Of a DNA stretch of 64,000 nucleotides, positions 10,662-17,692 are shown piece by piece (the first letter of the stretch is position 1; every line of letters begins with the position of its first letter). This DNA is from Paractinoplanes lichenicola. GTDB taxonomy: Bacteria > Actinomycetota > Actinomycetes > Mycobacteriales > Micromonosporaceae. A program made the translations under genes and the position numbers. The stretch is from positions 248,001 through 312,000 of the forward strand of contig NZ_JAENHO010000014.1 of NCBI RefSeq assembly GCF_016785085.1. Direction: 5' to 3'. The notes below the pieces were generated by a model, which searched no databases, had not been told where the DNA came from, and was given only the letters and a program-made list of their open reading frames with translations.

Positions 10662-11093
10662 TCACGCGTCCACCGTCGCATCCACGATGTTGATCTCTTC
10701 CTCGGTCACCACGCCGTCCACTATGCGGAACGAGCGAATCTCTTCCGAGTCGCTCTCGCGGGTCGACACGAGGAGGTAATGCGCGCCCGGCTCCCCGGCG
10801 AACGAGATGTCGGTGCGCGACGGATAGGCCTCGGTGGCCGTGTGCGAGTGGTAGATGACCACCGGTTCCTCGTCGTTGTCATCCATCTCGCGCCACACGC
10901 GCAGCTGCTCCATGGAGTCGAACTCGTAGAACGTCATCGACCGGGCCGCATTGTCCATCGGGATGAGCCGGGTCGGCAGGTCGCTGCCGATCGGGCCCGC
11001 GACGACGCCACAGGCCTCGTCGGGGTGGTCCCGGCGGGCGTGGGCGACGATCGCGTCGACGATCGCGCTGTCGATGGTCAGCACGCCGTTCAC
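10662..11093 (-). CDS. mec: Mec, JAMM/MPN+ metalloprotease acting on CysO
   Basis: Zinc isopeptidase that releases cysteine from the CysO-Cys adduct. The MPN+/JAMM signature is complete: a glutamate in the DEACG region, then HSH-x7-S-x2-D (HSHTATEAYPSRTD). From GTG at 11093 the protein has 143 residues, close to the 146 of the mycobacterial enzyme. A frame extending to 11183 would translate the 24-base tandem repeat into basic sequence and is unlikely. GTG at 11084 is an alternative. It lies 139 bases upstream of cysO on the same strand. It may also trim the CysO tail. Confidence 0.92.
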   Translation of the reverse strand: MNGVLTIDSAIVDAIVAHARRDHPDEACGVVAGPIGSDLPTRLIPMDNAARSMTFYEFDSMEQLRVWREMDDNDEEPVVIYHSHTATEAYPSRTDISFAGEPGAHYLLVSTRESDSEEIRSFRIVDGVVTEEEINIVDATVDA

Positions 11094-11130
11094 ATTACCG
11101 TGAGATTTCCCTGATCCCGACGTGGCGGCT

Positions 11131-11202
11131 CTCACTCGATTTCCGGCAGCGCGTCTCACTCGATTTCGGGCAGCGCGTCTCACTCGATTTCGGGCAGCGC
11201 GT
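11131..11202. repeat. Three tandem 24-base repeats over the DUF2017 stop codon
   Basis: Units at 11131-11154, 11155-11178 and 11179-11202 are identical except for one base in the first (ttccgg against ttcggg). Read on the minus strand, each copy encodes ALPEIE followed by TGA. The unit nearest the gene is its real 3' end; the other two are extra copies placed between DUF2017 and mec. This looks like slippage or unequal exchange that duplicated a gene terminus. Confidence 0.9.
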
Positions 11203-11680
11203 TGAGCAGCGACTCCTGCAGGTAGCCGAGGTAGGCGTACACGCTGAGCTGGAACACGCGGCTGGAGCCGGGGTCGTGCAGCACCGCGGCGTCCAGCTCG
11301 TCGCTCAGGTCGGTGTCGGCCCCGATGTCGAGGCGGGTGCCCATGGCCAGCCGCGCGTCGTTGATCGCGCGCAGCCAGGCCTCGGCGGCCTCGCCGTCCA
11401 GCCGCACCTCGCCCTCGCCCTCGTCGGGCAGCGCCGCGAGGATCGCCCCGGCCTGGTCGATCTTGCCGGTCTTGAGATCGCCCTCGGTGTAGAGGCGGAA
11501 CTCGGCGGAGTCGTCCGGCTGATCGGGGTAGATGTCGGGGAAGAGCCGGCTGACGACCGGATCGGTGTGATCCATGCCGTCGGTCAGCAGGCCGACCACT
11601 TCACCGGCGACCTTGCGCAGGACGCGCACCTCGTCGACCGCGAAGGTGGCCACGCACTGGCTGCCGTTGCGTCGGAACAT
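11180..11680 (-). CDS. DUF2017 domain-containing protein
   Basis: A 166-residue soluble protein of unknown function. It starts MFRRNGSQCVATFAVDEVRVLRKVAGEVVGLL and is acidic and largely helical. Position between clpS and mec matches Rv1332, a DUF2017 member in the same mycobacterial order. No catalytic motif is evident. Its last codons (ALPEIE-stop) lie inside a triplicated 24-base repeat, so the stop is followed by two further in-phase copies of the same ending. Confidence 0.85.
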   Translation of the reverse strand: MFRRNGSQCVATFAVDEVRVLRKVAGEVVGLLTDGMDHTDPVVSRLFPDIYPDQPDDSAEFRLYTEGDLKTGKIDQAGAILAALPDEGEGEVRLDGEAAEAWLRAINDARLAMGTRLDIGADTDLSDELDAAVLHDPGSSRVFQLSVYAYLGYLQESLLNALPEIE

Positions 11681-11698
11681 CTGCTCTCTCCCGCGGTG

Positions 11699-11998
11699 TC
11701 AATCCCGGTCCACCGTCGCCCAGAGACCGTATCCGTGCAGTTGGTTGGCGTCCATCTCCATGCGCTCGCGCGCACCGGAGCTGACCACCGCCCGGCCCTT
11801 GTTGTGCACGTCGAGCATCAGGGCTTCGGCCTTTTCTTTCGAGAAGCCGAAAATCTTTTGGAACACCCAGGTCACGTACGACATGAGGTTGACCGGATCA
11901 TCCCAGACGATGGTCACCCACGGCCGATCGTCAGCGGGTGCCTCCTCGATCTCGGGGCTCTCGAGCGGAGCGACCTGGGGGAGCGCCATGCCCACCAT
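11699..11998 (-). CDS. clpS: ClpS, adaptor for the ClpCP/ClpAP protease
   Basis: N-recognin that hands proteins with destabilising N-terminal residues to the Clp protease. The core matches the family: WVTIVWDDPVNLMSYVTWVF, then IFGFSKEKAEALMLDVHNKGRAVVSSG and a C-terminal YGLWATV. ATG at 11998 gives 99 residues and ATG at 11989 gives 96; neither has a strong ribosome site. A longer open frame exists upstream but would run into the divergent pncB promoter. The divergent clpS-pncB arrangement is the same as Rv1331-Rv1330c. Confidence 0.93.
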   Translation of the reverse strand: MVGMALPQVAPLESPEIEEAPADDRPWVTIVWDDPVNLMSYVTWVFQKIFGFSKEKAEALMLDVHNKGRAVVSSGARERMEMDANQLHGYGLWATVDRD

Positions 11999-12094
11999 GG
12001 TGCCACCGGTTTCGCCGCATCGGTGAACCGGAACGCCGATACGCAGGTCAGGACGCGGTTCGTAAGGAGCTGCCACGCGCAATAGGGTGGGTTC

Positions 12095-13381
12095 GTGAAC
12101 TCCTTCGCACCCGCGCTGATGACCGATCAGTACGAGCTGACCATGGTCAGCGCCGCGCTCAAGGACGGCACCGCCGACCGGCAGTGCGTCTTCGAGGTCT
12201 TCGCCCGCCGCCTGCCCGGCGGCCGGCGCTACGGCGTGGTGGCCGGGCCGGGCCGGCTGGTCGAGCTGATCAAAGACTTCCGCTTCGGCCCGGCCGAGGT
12301 CGACTTCCTGCGCGGGGCGGGCATCGTCGACGAGACGACCGCCAAGTGGCTGGCCGGCTATCGCTTCTCGGGCGACATCGACGGCTACGCCGAGGGCGAG
12401 CTCTTCTTCCCGGGCTCGCCGATCATGACCGTGACCGGCACGTTCGCCGAGTGCGTGGTGCTCGAGACGCTGATCTTGTCGGTGCTCAACCACGACAGCG
12501 CGGTCGCGGCCGGAGCGGCCCGCATGGTCACCGCGGCGCGGGGCCGGCCGATCATCGAGATGGGCTCCCGGCGCACGCACGAGGATTCGGCCGTCGCCGC
12601 CGCCCGGGCGGCCTATCTGGCCGGGTTCGCCTCGACCTCCAACCTCGCCGCGGGAGCGCTCTACGGCATCCCCACCACCGGCACCTCGGCCCACGCGTTC
12701 ACCCTCCTGCACGACGACGAGCCGGCCGCGTTCGCCTCCCAGGTGGCCGCGCTCGGCAAGAACACCACGCTGCTCGTCGACACGTACGACATCGGCCAGG
12801 GCATCCGCAACGCGATCGCGGTGGCCGGCCCCGACCTGCGCGCCGTCCGCATCGACTCGGGCGACCTGTCGGTGCTCACCCAGCACTCGCGCGAGCTGCT
12901 CGACTCGCTCGGCGCCACCGAGACCCAGATCGTGGTCTCCGGCGACATGGACGAATACGCGATCGCCACCCTGGCCGCCGAGCCCGTCGACATGTACGGC
13001 GCGGGCACCGCGGTGGTCACCGGCTCGGGCGCGCCCACCGCCGGCCTGGTCTACAAGCTGGTCGAGGTCGAGGGGCGCCCGGTGGTCAAGCGCTCGGAGA
13101 ACAAGGCGACCGTGGGCGGGCGCAAGACGGCCGTACGGCGGCACAAGCCCACGGGCACGGCGACCGAGGAGATCGTGGTGTCGCAGGGCGTGCCCGACCA
13201 CGCCGCCAACGACCGGCTCCTGCAGCGCTCGTTCGTCGCCGGCGGCGAGGTCACCGAGCTGCCCAGCCTGGCCGAATCCCGCGAGCACCTGCGTCAGTGC
13301 CTGATCTCGATACCGTGGGAGGGTCTCAAGCTCTCGGCCGGCGACCCGGCCATCCCCGTCACCATCGTCCCGACCGTTTAG
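12095..13381 (+). CDS. pncB: Nicotinate phosphoribosyltransferase
   Basis: Joins nicotinic acid and PRPP, with ATP hydrolysis, to give nicotinate mononucleotide in NAD salvage. It has 428 residues from GTG at 12095. Recognisable segments: ALMTDQYELTMV at the N-terminus, the EMGSRRTHED loop, STSNLAAGALYGIPTTGTSAHAF, SGDLSVL, and SGDMDEYAIATL with the glycine-rich GAGTAVVTGSGAPTAG phosphate site. pncA follows after ten bases, so the two steps from nicotinamide to NaMN are encoded together. Confidence 0.96.
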   Translation: MNSFAPALMTDQYELTMVSAALKDGTADRQCVFEVFARRLPGGRRYGVVAGPGRLVELIKDFRFGPAEVDFLRGAGIVDETTAKWLAGYRFSGDIDGYAEGELFFPGSPIMTVTGTFAECVVLETLILSVLNHDSAVAAGAARMVTAARGRPIIEMGSRRTHEDSAVAAARAAYLAGFASTSNLAAGALYGIPTTGTSAHAFTLLHDDEPAAFASQVAALGKNTTLLVDTYDIGQGIRNAIAVAGPDLRAVRIDSGDLSVLTQHSRELLDSLGATETQIVVSGDMDEYAIATLAAEPVDMYGAGTAVVTGSGAPTAGLVYKLVEVEGRPVVKRSENKATVGGRKTAVRRHKPTGTATEEIVVSQGVPDHAANDRLLQRSFVAGGEVTELPSLAESREHLRQCLISIPWEGLKLSAGDPAIPVTIVPTV

Positions 13382-13391
13382 GGGTTGTCCC

Positions 13392-13970
13392 GTGACACGA
13401 GCGCTGATCATCGTCGACGTGCAGAACGACTTCTGCGAGGGCGGATCGCTGGCGGTCGCCGGCGGCGCCGCCGTGGCCGCGGGCATCTCGCTGGTGCTGG
13501 AGAAGGCCGGCGACCGGTGGGATCACGTGGTCGCCACCAAGGACTGGCACATCAACCCCGGCAGCCACTTCAGCGACACCCCCGACTATCTCGACAGCTG
13601 GCCCCGGCACTGCGTGGTCGGCACACCCGGCGCCGAGTTCCACCCCGAGCTGCGCACCGAGCGGGTCGAGGCGGTCTTCCGCAAGGGCGAATACCAGGCG
13701 GCCTACTCGGGCTTCGAGGGGCAGACCGAGGGCGGCGAGACCCTGGCCGCGTGGCTGCGCGAGCGAGATGTGACGGAAGTCGAACTGGTGGGCATCGCGA
13801 CCGACCATTGCGTACGGGCCACCGCGCTCGACGCCCGCGCCGAGGGGTTCGCGACGACGGTGTTGCTGGAGCTCACGGCCGGTGTCGCGGCCGGCACGAC
13901 GGCCGCCGCGCTCGAGGAGCTGCGCGCGGCGTCGATCGAGACCACCGGAACGCCGGTCGTGTCGTCCTGA
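13392..13970 (+). CDS. pncA: Nicotinamidase (PncA-type, isochorismatase fold)
   Basis: Deamidates nicotinamide to nicotinate, feeding pncB ten bases upstream. It has 192 residues from GTG at 13392. The catalytic triad is D9 (IIVDVQNDF), K98 (FRKGEYQAAYSGFEG) and C140 (GIATDHCVRATAL). The metal ligands are D51, H53, H59 and H73 (TKDWHINPGSHF, RHC). All are present, so the enzyme should be active. In mycobacteria this enzyme also activates pyrazinamide. Overlap with pncB transcription implies a single operon. Confidence 0.96.
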   Translation: MTRALIIVDVQNDFCEGGSLAVAGGAAVAAGISLVLEKAGDRWDHVVATKDWHINPGSHFSDTPDYLDSWPRHCVVGTPGAEFHPELRTERVEAVFRKGEYQAAYSGFEGQTEGGETLAAWLRERDVTEVELVGIATDHCVRATALDARAEGFATTVLLELTAGVAAGTTAAALEELRAASIETTGTPVVSS

Positions 13971-14044
13971 TTTCTGCCTGATCAAGAAGTTGGTTTTTTG
14001 TCGTACCCCCGGGGCAGGATATTGCTTCGGAGGTCAGGAACGAC

Positions 14045-15394
14045 ATGCGGCTCAAGCCTTACCGTGACACGCTCGCTCTGCCCGGCATCAAGTCGCTGCT
14101 GGCGGTGACTACGCTGGCGCGCATCCCCATCGCGGCCGGCGCCGTCGTGCTCACCCTGCACGTGGTCACCGACCTCGGCCGGGGTTACGGCGCGGCCGGG
14201 CTGATCGGCGCGGCGTTCACGATCGGCGGCTCGGTCGGCGCGCCCATGATGGGCCGCCTGATCGACCGGCGCGGCCTGCGACCGGTGCTCGTGCTGACCA
14301 CGGTGGCCGAGGTGATCTTCTGGTCGACCGCGCAGGCCGTGCCGTATTGGGCGCTGCTGGTCATGGCGCTGTTCGGCGGGTTCCTGGCCCTGCCGGCCTT
14401 CTCGGTGGCCCGCCAGTCGATCAGCGCCCTGACGCCCGAGGCCCAGCGCCTGCCGGCGTTCGCGCTCGACTCGATCACCACCGAGTTGTCGTTCATGGCC
14501 GGGCCCGCGCTCGGCGTGCTGGTCGCCACCACCGCCGGGGGCCGCTGGGCGATGCTCATGCTGGCGGCCGGCATCCTGGCCTCCGGGGTCGGGCTCTGGC
14601 TGCTCAACCCGCCGGTCCGGGCCGCGCACGAGGCCCCCATCACGGCCGGCGAGCGGGTGCCGCGGCGCAGCTGGCTGGGGCCGCGCTTCGTCGCCATCCT
14701 GCTCGTCACGATGGCCGCGACGCTCGTGCTCTCGGGCACCGACGTGGCGCTGGTGGCCGTGCTGCGCGACAACGGCGAGCTGGGCTGGAGCGGGCTGGTG
14801 ATGTCGATGTGGGCGTTCTATTCGCTGCTCGGCGGCTTCGCCTACGGCACGATGCAGCGCTCGTTCCCGCCCGTGGTCATCCTCGCCCCGCTCGCCGTCG
14901 CCACCATGCTCGTCAGCCTCGGCGGCGCCCACTGGTGGCTGATCGCGCTGCTCCTCATCCCGGCCGGCGCCCTCTGCGCCCCCTTGATCACCTCCACGGC
15001 CGACGCCATCAGCCGCATGATCCCCGCCGCGGCCCGCGGCGAGGCGATGGGCCTGCACAATTCGGCCCTCACCGTCGGCGTGGCCCTGGGCGGCCCCCTG
15101 GCCGGCGTCGCCGCCGACACCCTGTCCCCACCCTGGGGCTTCGTCACCGTCGGCGGCGCGGGCGTCCTGATCGCCCTGCTCGTCCTCCCGACGGAGCTAC
15201 GCCGCCGCCGGCAATCCCCACCCGCCACCGCGCCGGAGCCGACTCTGACCACCGGCAAGTCGGGCCCCACCACCGAGCCGGCCCTGGCCGCCTCCATCCT
15301 CCCGGCCGCCGACTCCCCCAACGAAACCCCCGCCGACCGCACCCCACGCCAGCACACCCCCCACAACGACACCCTCTCCGCCCGCCGCCCCTGA
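14045..15394 (+). CDS. MFS transporter
   Basis: A 449-residue integral membrane protein with about twelve hydrophobic segments between residues 15 and 385. The first half has the MFS loop 2-3 signature in the form GRLIDRRGLRPVL. An Arg/Pro/Thr-rich cytoplasmic tail of about 65 residues follows. Substrate is unknown; the overall look fits the drug-exporter branch. ATG at 14045 has GGAGGTCAGGAACGAC upstream. It stands 74 bases after pncA and could be part of that transcript, since no clear terminator is visible in the gap. Confidence 0.87.
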   Translation: MRLKPYRDTLALPGIKSLLAVTTLARIPIAAGAVVLTLHVVTDLGRGYGAAGLIGAAFTIGGSVGAPMMGRLIDRRGLRPVLVLTTVAEVIFWSTAQAVPYWALLVMALFGGFLALPAFSVARQSISALTPEAQRLPAFALDSITTELSFMAGPALGVLVATTAGGRWAMLMLAAGILASGVGLWLLNPPVRAAHEAPITAGERVPRRSWLGPRFVAILLVTMAATLVLSGTDVALVAVLRDNGELGWSGLVMSMWAFYSLLGGFAYGTMQRSFPPVVILAPLAVATMLVSLGGAHWWLIALLLIPAGALCAPLITSTADAISRMIPAAARGEAMGLHNSALTVGVALGGPLAGVAADTLSPPWGFVTVGGAGVLIALLVLPTELRRRRQSPPATAPEPTLTTGKSGPTTEPALAASILPAADSPNETPADRTPRQHTPHNDTLSARRP

Positions 15395-16214
15395 CCGCCC
15401 CTCCCTCCGGCCCGCCGCCCCGCCGGCTCTCCAGCGCCGCCCCGGCCTGCTTCACGCCTGCAGCCAGCAGAACCAAGTCCCGCCGGCGCTGACGCCACCC
15501 AACCTGACCCAGCCCCGGCGTGGCGTTGCGCGGGGCCTAGCGCCGCCCGGCGTTGCACAGCCCGGCGTGCGTTGCACAGCCCGGCGTGCGTTTGTCGGGC
15601 GGTGGAACAAGAGCAACGCAACGGCCTACGTCCCCTACTTGCGCAGCCCGGCGTGGCGTTGCGTTGCGCAGCCCAGCGCCGCCCGGCCTCAAGTTGAGCA
15701 GCCCAGCGTCGCCCGGCTGATGTTGCGCAGTCCGACGCCCGCTCGGCCGATGCCCCCAGCGCAATGTCGCCCAACCCGAGCACCCGCTCAGACCAAAACC
15801 CAGCACAGCGTCACCCGGCCTCGCACGCTGGCTCGACGTACCAGGACAGCGTCGCTCAACCCGGTCCGGTCGACCCGACGTCCGGCCCGGCGTCCCCCAC
15901 TGCTCGCCCGTCGGCGCAACGTCGTTCCGCGTCCTTCCGCCAGGCCAACGTGCTTCGCCCAGCTCGGTGGCGTCCGGGCCGGCCCAGCCCATTACCGTCC
16001 GCTCGCGCCGCCTCCCCGCCGTCCAGGCTGCGACATCGTTCGGCATGAACATCACTCAGGCCGGCACCTCTCCCCAGTGCCTCAGTCGGCCCGACGTCAT
16101 TTGACTCGGCCGCTCCTCTGCTCACTCAGCCAACGGCCGTTCCAAGCTTGGGTGGCAGCTCCGAACCCATCCTGAGCTGCTGTGACTCAGGTCATGATGG
16201 CGCCTGCCAAAGCA
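15395..16214. other. Gene-free 0.8 kb with a degenerate repeat field
   Basis: No convincing gene is seen between the MFS transporter and the SMR operon. From about 15500 to 15760 the DNA repeats variants of a roughly 20-base unit built on TTGCGCAGCCCGGCGT, with spacings that do not preserve a reading frame. Long frames here are Arg/Pro-rich with no family match and look like by-products of base composition. The rest of the stretch is unremarkable GC-rich sequence. Confidence 0.6.
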
Positions 16215-16215
16215 T

Positions 16216-16248
16216 CTTGTACGTTCGTACTTGTACAGTCGTACAAGT
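16216..16248. promoter_or_regulatory. Overlapping GTAC palindromes, probable TetR operator
   Basis: ACTTGTAC (16229-16236) and GTACAAGT (16241-16248) form a perfect inverted repeat around AGTC. A second, overlapping repeat, CTTGTAC-GTTC-GTAC, begins at 16216. The cluster sits 16 bases before the SMR start codon and overlaps where the promoter should be. The most likely binder is the TetR protein encoded in the same operon; its ligand would then induce the efflux gene. Confidence 0.6.
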
Positions 16249-16264
16249 CGAGAGAAGGAACGCC

Positions 16265-16585
16265 GTGCCTTACGTGTTTTTGCTGGTCGCCATCAGCGCG
16301 GAGGTCCTGGCGACGAGCATGCTGAAGTCGACGGAAGGCTTCTCTCGGCTGTGGCCGACTATCGGGTGCCTGGCCGGTTACGTGGTCTCGTTCGCCGCAT
16401 TGGCCGTCTGCGTGAAAGATCTGCCGGTCGGCGTCGTCTACGCCATCTGGTCCGCCCTCGGCACCGCCGCGATCGTGGCCATCGGCGCGGTCTTCCTCGG
16501 CGAGCCGCTCACGACGGTTAAGGTCGTCGGCGTCAGCCTCATCATCGCCGGCGTAGTGACCGTGAACCTGGGCGGTGCCCATTGA
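16265..16585 (+). CDS. SMR-family multidrug efflux protein (EmrE/QacE-like)
   Basis: Proton-coupled dimeric exporter of cationic compounds. It has 106 residues from GTG at 16265, with GAAGGA seven to twelve bases upstream. Four membrane segments are clear: YVFLLVAISAEVLATSML, CLAGYVVSFAALAVCV, VGVVYAIWSALGTAAIVAIGAVFL, VVGVSLIIAGVVTVNLGG. The essential membrane glutamate is in AISAEVLATS (about residue 13), and the WSALGTA loop is typical. It overlaps the downstream TetR gene in TTGA. Confidence 0.93.
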   Translation: MPYVFLLVAISAEVLATSMLKSTEGFSRLWPTIGCLAGYVVSFAALAVCVKDLPVGVVYAIWSALGTAAIVAIGAVFLGEPLTTVKVVGVSLIIAGVVTVNLGGAH

Positions 16586-17325
16586 GCAACTCCGCACCAC
16601 ACTCCAACGCCCCTGCCGATGCCGCGGACGGGACGGCGCCGGCGCGACGACGGGCCGATCGGGCACCACAGCCGGAGGCGGCGGCGCGGCCCAGGCGGCG
16701 GCGCAGTGATCGGGAACCGCAGCATGATGACAGTCCGGCGCCGGGGCAGCCCGCGCGGCGGCGGGCCGACGGGGAGCCCCGGCGGCCGCAGCGGGCTCGG
16801 GATCCGGAAGCGCGGCGGCGGGCGCTTGCCGCGGCGGCCCTTGAGGTGATCTCGGAGTCGGGGCTGGCCCGCACGTCGCATCGGGCGGTCGCGGCCAAGG
16901 CCGACCTTCCGCTCGGGGCGACCACCTACTACTTCCCCACGCTCGACGACCTGATCGCCGCGGGGTTGCAGCTGGCCGCGGCCGGGTTGCAGGACGACTT
17001 CGACCGGTGGGCCGGGCGGCTCCGGGAGGCCGACGACATCCCGGCGGCGGTGGCCGAGCTGATCGTCGAATACCTCGCGGATCGCCGGCGGGCCCAGCTC
17101 GAGTGCGAGCTTTATGTGGCCGCCGCCCGGGACGCCGCCCTCCGCCCGCTGGCGATGGCCTGGCTGACCGGCATGCGCGACATCCTCGAGCCGCACCTTG
17201 GCCACGATGCCACCCACGACGTGATGGCGCTCTTCGACGGCGTCACGCTTCAGGCCTTGATCACCGGTCAGGAAGTAGACCCGGTCGCCCTCACAGCCAC
17301 CGTCCGCCGCCTGACACGCCCGTAG
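16582..17325 (+). CDS. TetR-family regulator with a long basic N-terminal extension
   Basis: 247 residues from a TTG start that overlaps the SMR stop as TTGA, implying translational coupling. No other start codon occurs in frame before the DNA-binding domain, so the N-terminal 75 residues seem real. They are disordered and rich in Arg, Ala and Pro, with repeated RRRADR/RRRSDRE-like blocks. The HTH follows (ARRRALAAAALEVISESGLA, RTSHRAVAAKADLPLGATTYYFPTLDDLI), then a TetR C-terminal domain. It probably represses the efflux operon through the palindromes at 16216-16248. Confidence 0.85.
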   Translation: MSNSAPHSNAPADAADGTAPARRRADRAPQPEAAARPRRRRSDREPQHDDSPAPGQPARRRADGEPRRPQRARDPEARRRALAAAALEVISESGLARTSHRAVAAKADLPLGATTYYFPTLDDLIAAGLQLAAAGLQDDFDRWAGRLREADDIPAAVAELIVEYLADRRRAQLECELYVAAARDAALRPLAMAWLTGMRDILEPHLGHDATHDVMALFDGVTLQALITGQEVDPVALTATVRRLTRP

Positions 17326-17396
17326 GGTGCCCGCAATCACTCCGATGATCATCCGCCGCCCCTGACGGCCGGTGAGGGGGCTCGTCGGCGCATCGC

Positions 17397-17553
17397 CGCG
17401 CGAGATGGCGATGCCGTGCCGCCCGCGGGAGACGGGCGATGCCCGTGCCGCCCGCGAGACGGGGCATGCCGGGGGCGCGAGACGGAGGATGCCGGGGGCG
17501 CGCGAGACGGGGAATGCCGTGCCGCGCGAGACGGGGGATGCTCGCGACACCTG
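17397..17553. repeat. About six degenerate 24-29-base tandem repeats
   Basis: Successive units follow the pattern CGCGAGACGGGG(A)ATGCCGTGCCGC, with length changes of a few bases between copies, so no frame is kept. They lie in the 367-base gap between the TetR gene and ctaD, where no gene is seen. Both strands show periodic but frame-shifting peptides, which argues against coding. Confidence 0.65.
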
Positions 17554-17650
17554 TGGTGCGGCTGGTCGTGGCGCCCGGTGCCGAGTTGCTCGGGCGTTGC
17601 GGGCCGGGGCGGACAAAGCGCGGCGGCCGGCAGAGGGCGGACAAAGCGAA

Positions 17651-17682
17651 AACGGCCCGCCCTCAGGAGAAGGCGGGCCGTT
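17651..17682 (-). terminator. Intrinsic terminator of ctaD
   Basis: AACGGCCCGCC (17651-17661) pairs perfectly with GGCGGGCCGTT (17672-17682) around a ten-base loop. On the minus strand the stem ends in GCCGTTTTCGC, giving a short T run. It begins 11 bases beyond the ctaD stop. Confidence 0.85.
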
Positions 17683-17692
17683 GTCAGAAACT

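Noticed and set aside
11699..13486. Long minus-strand frame fused to clpS
   Set aside because: It would cover pncB antisense and the promoter region. Only the C-terminal 99 residues look like a protein family (ClpS).
15567..16175. 202-residue plus-strand frame in the repeat field
   Set aside because: Pro/Arg/Thr-rich low-complexity sequence that follows the DNA repeats.
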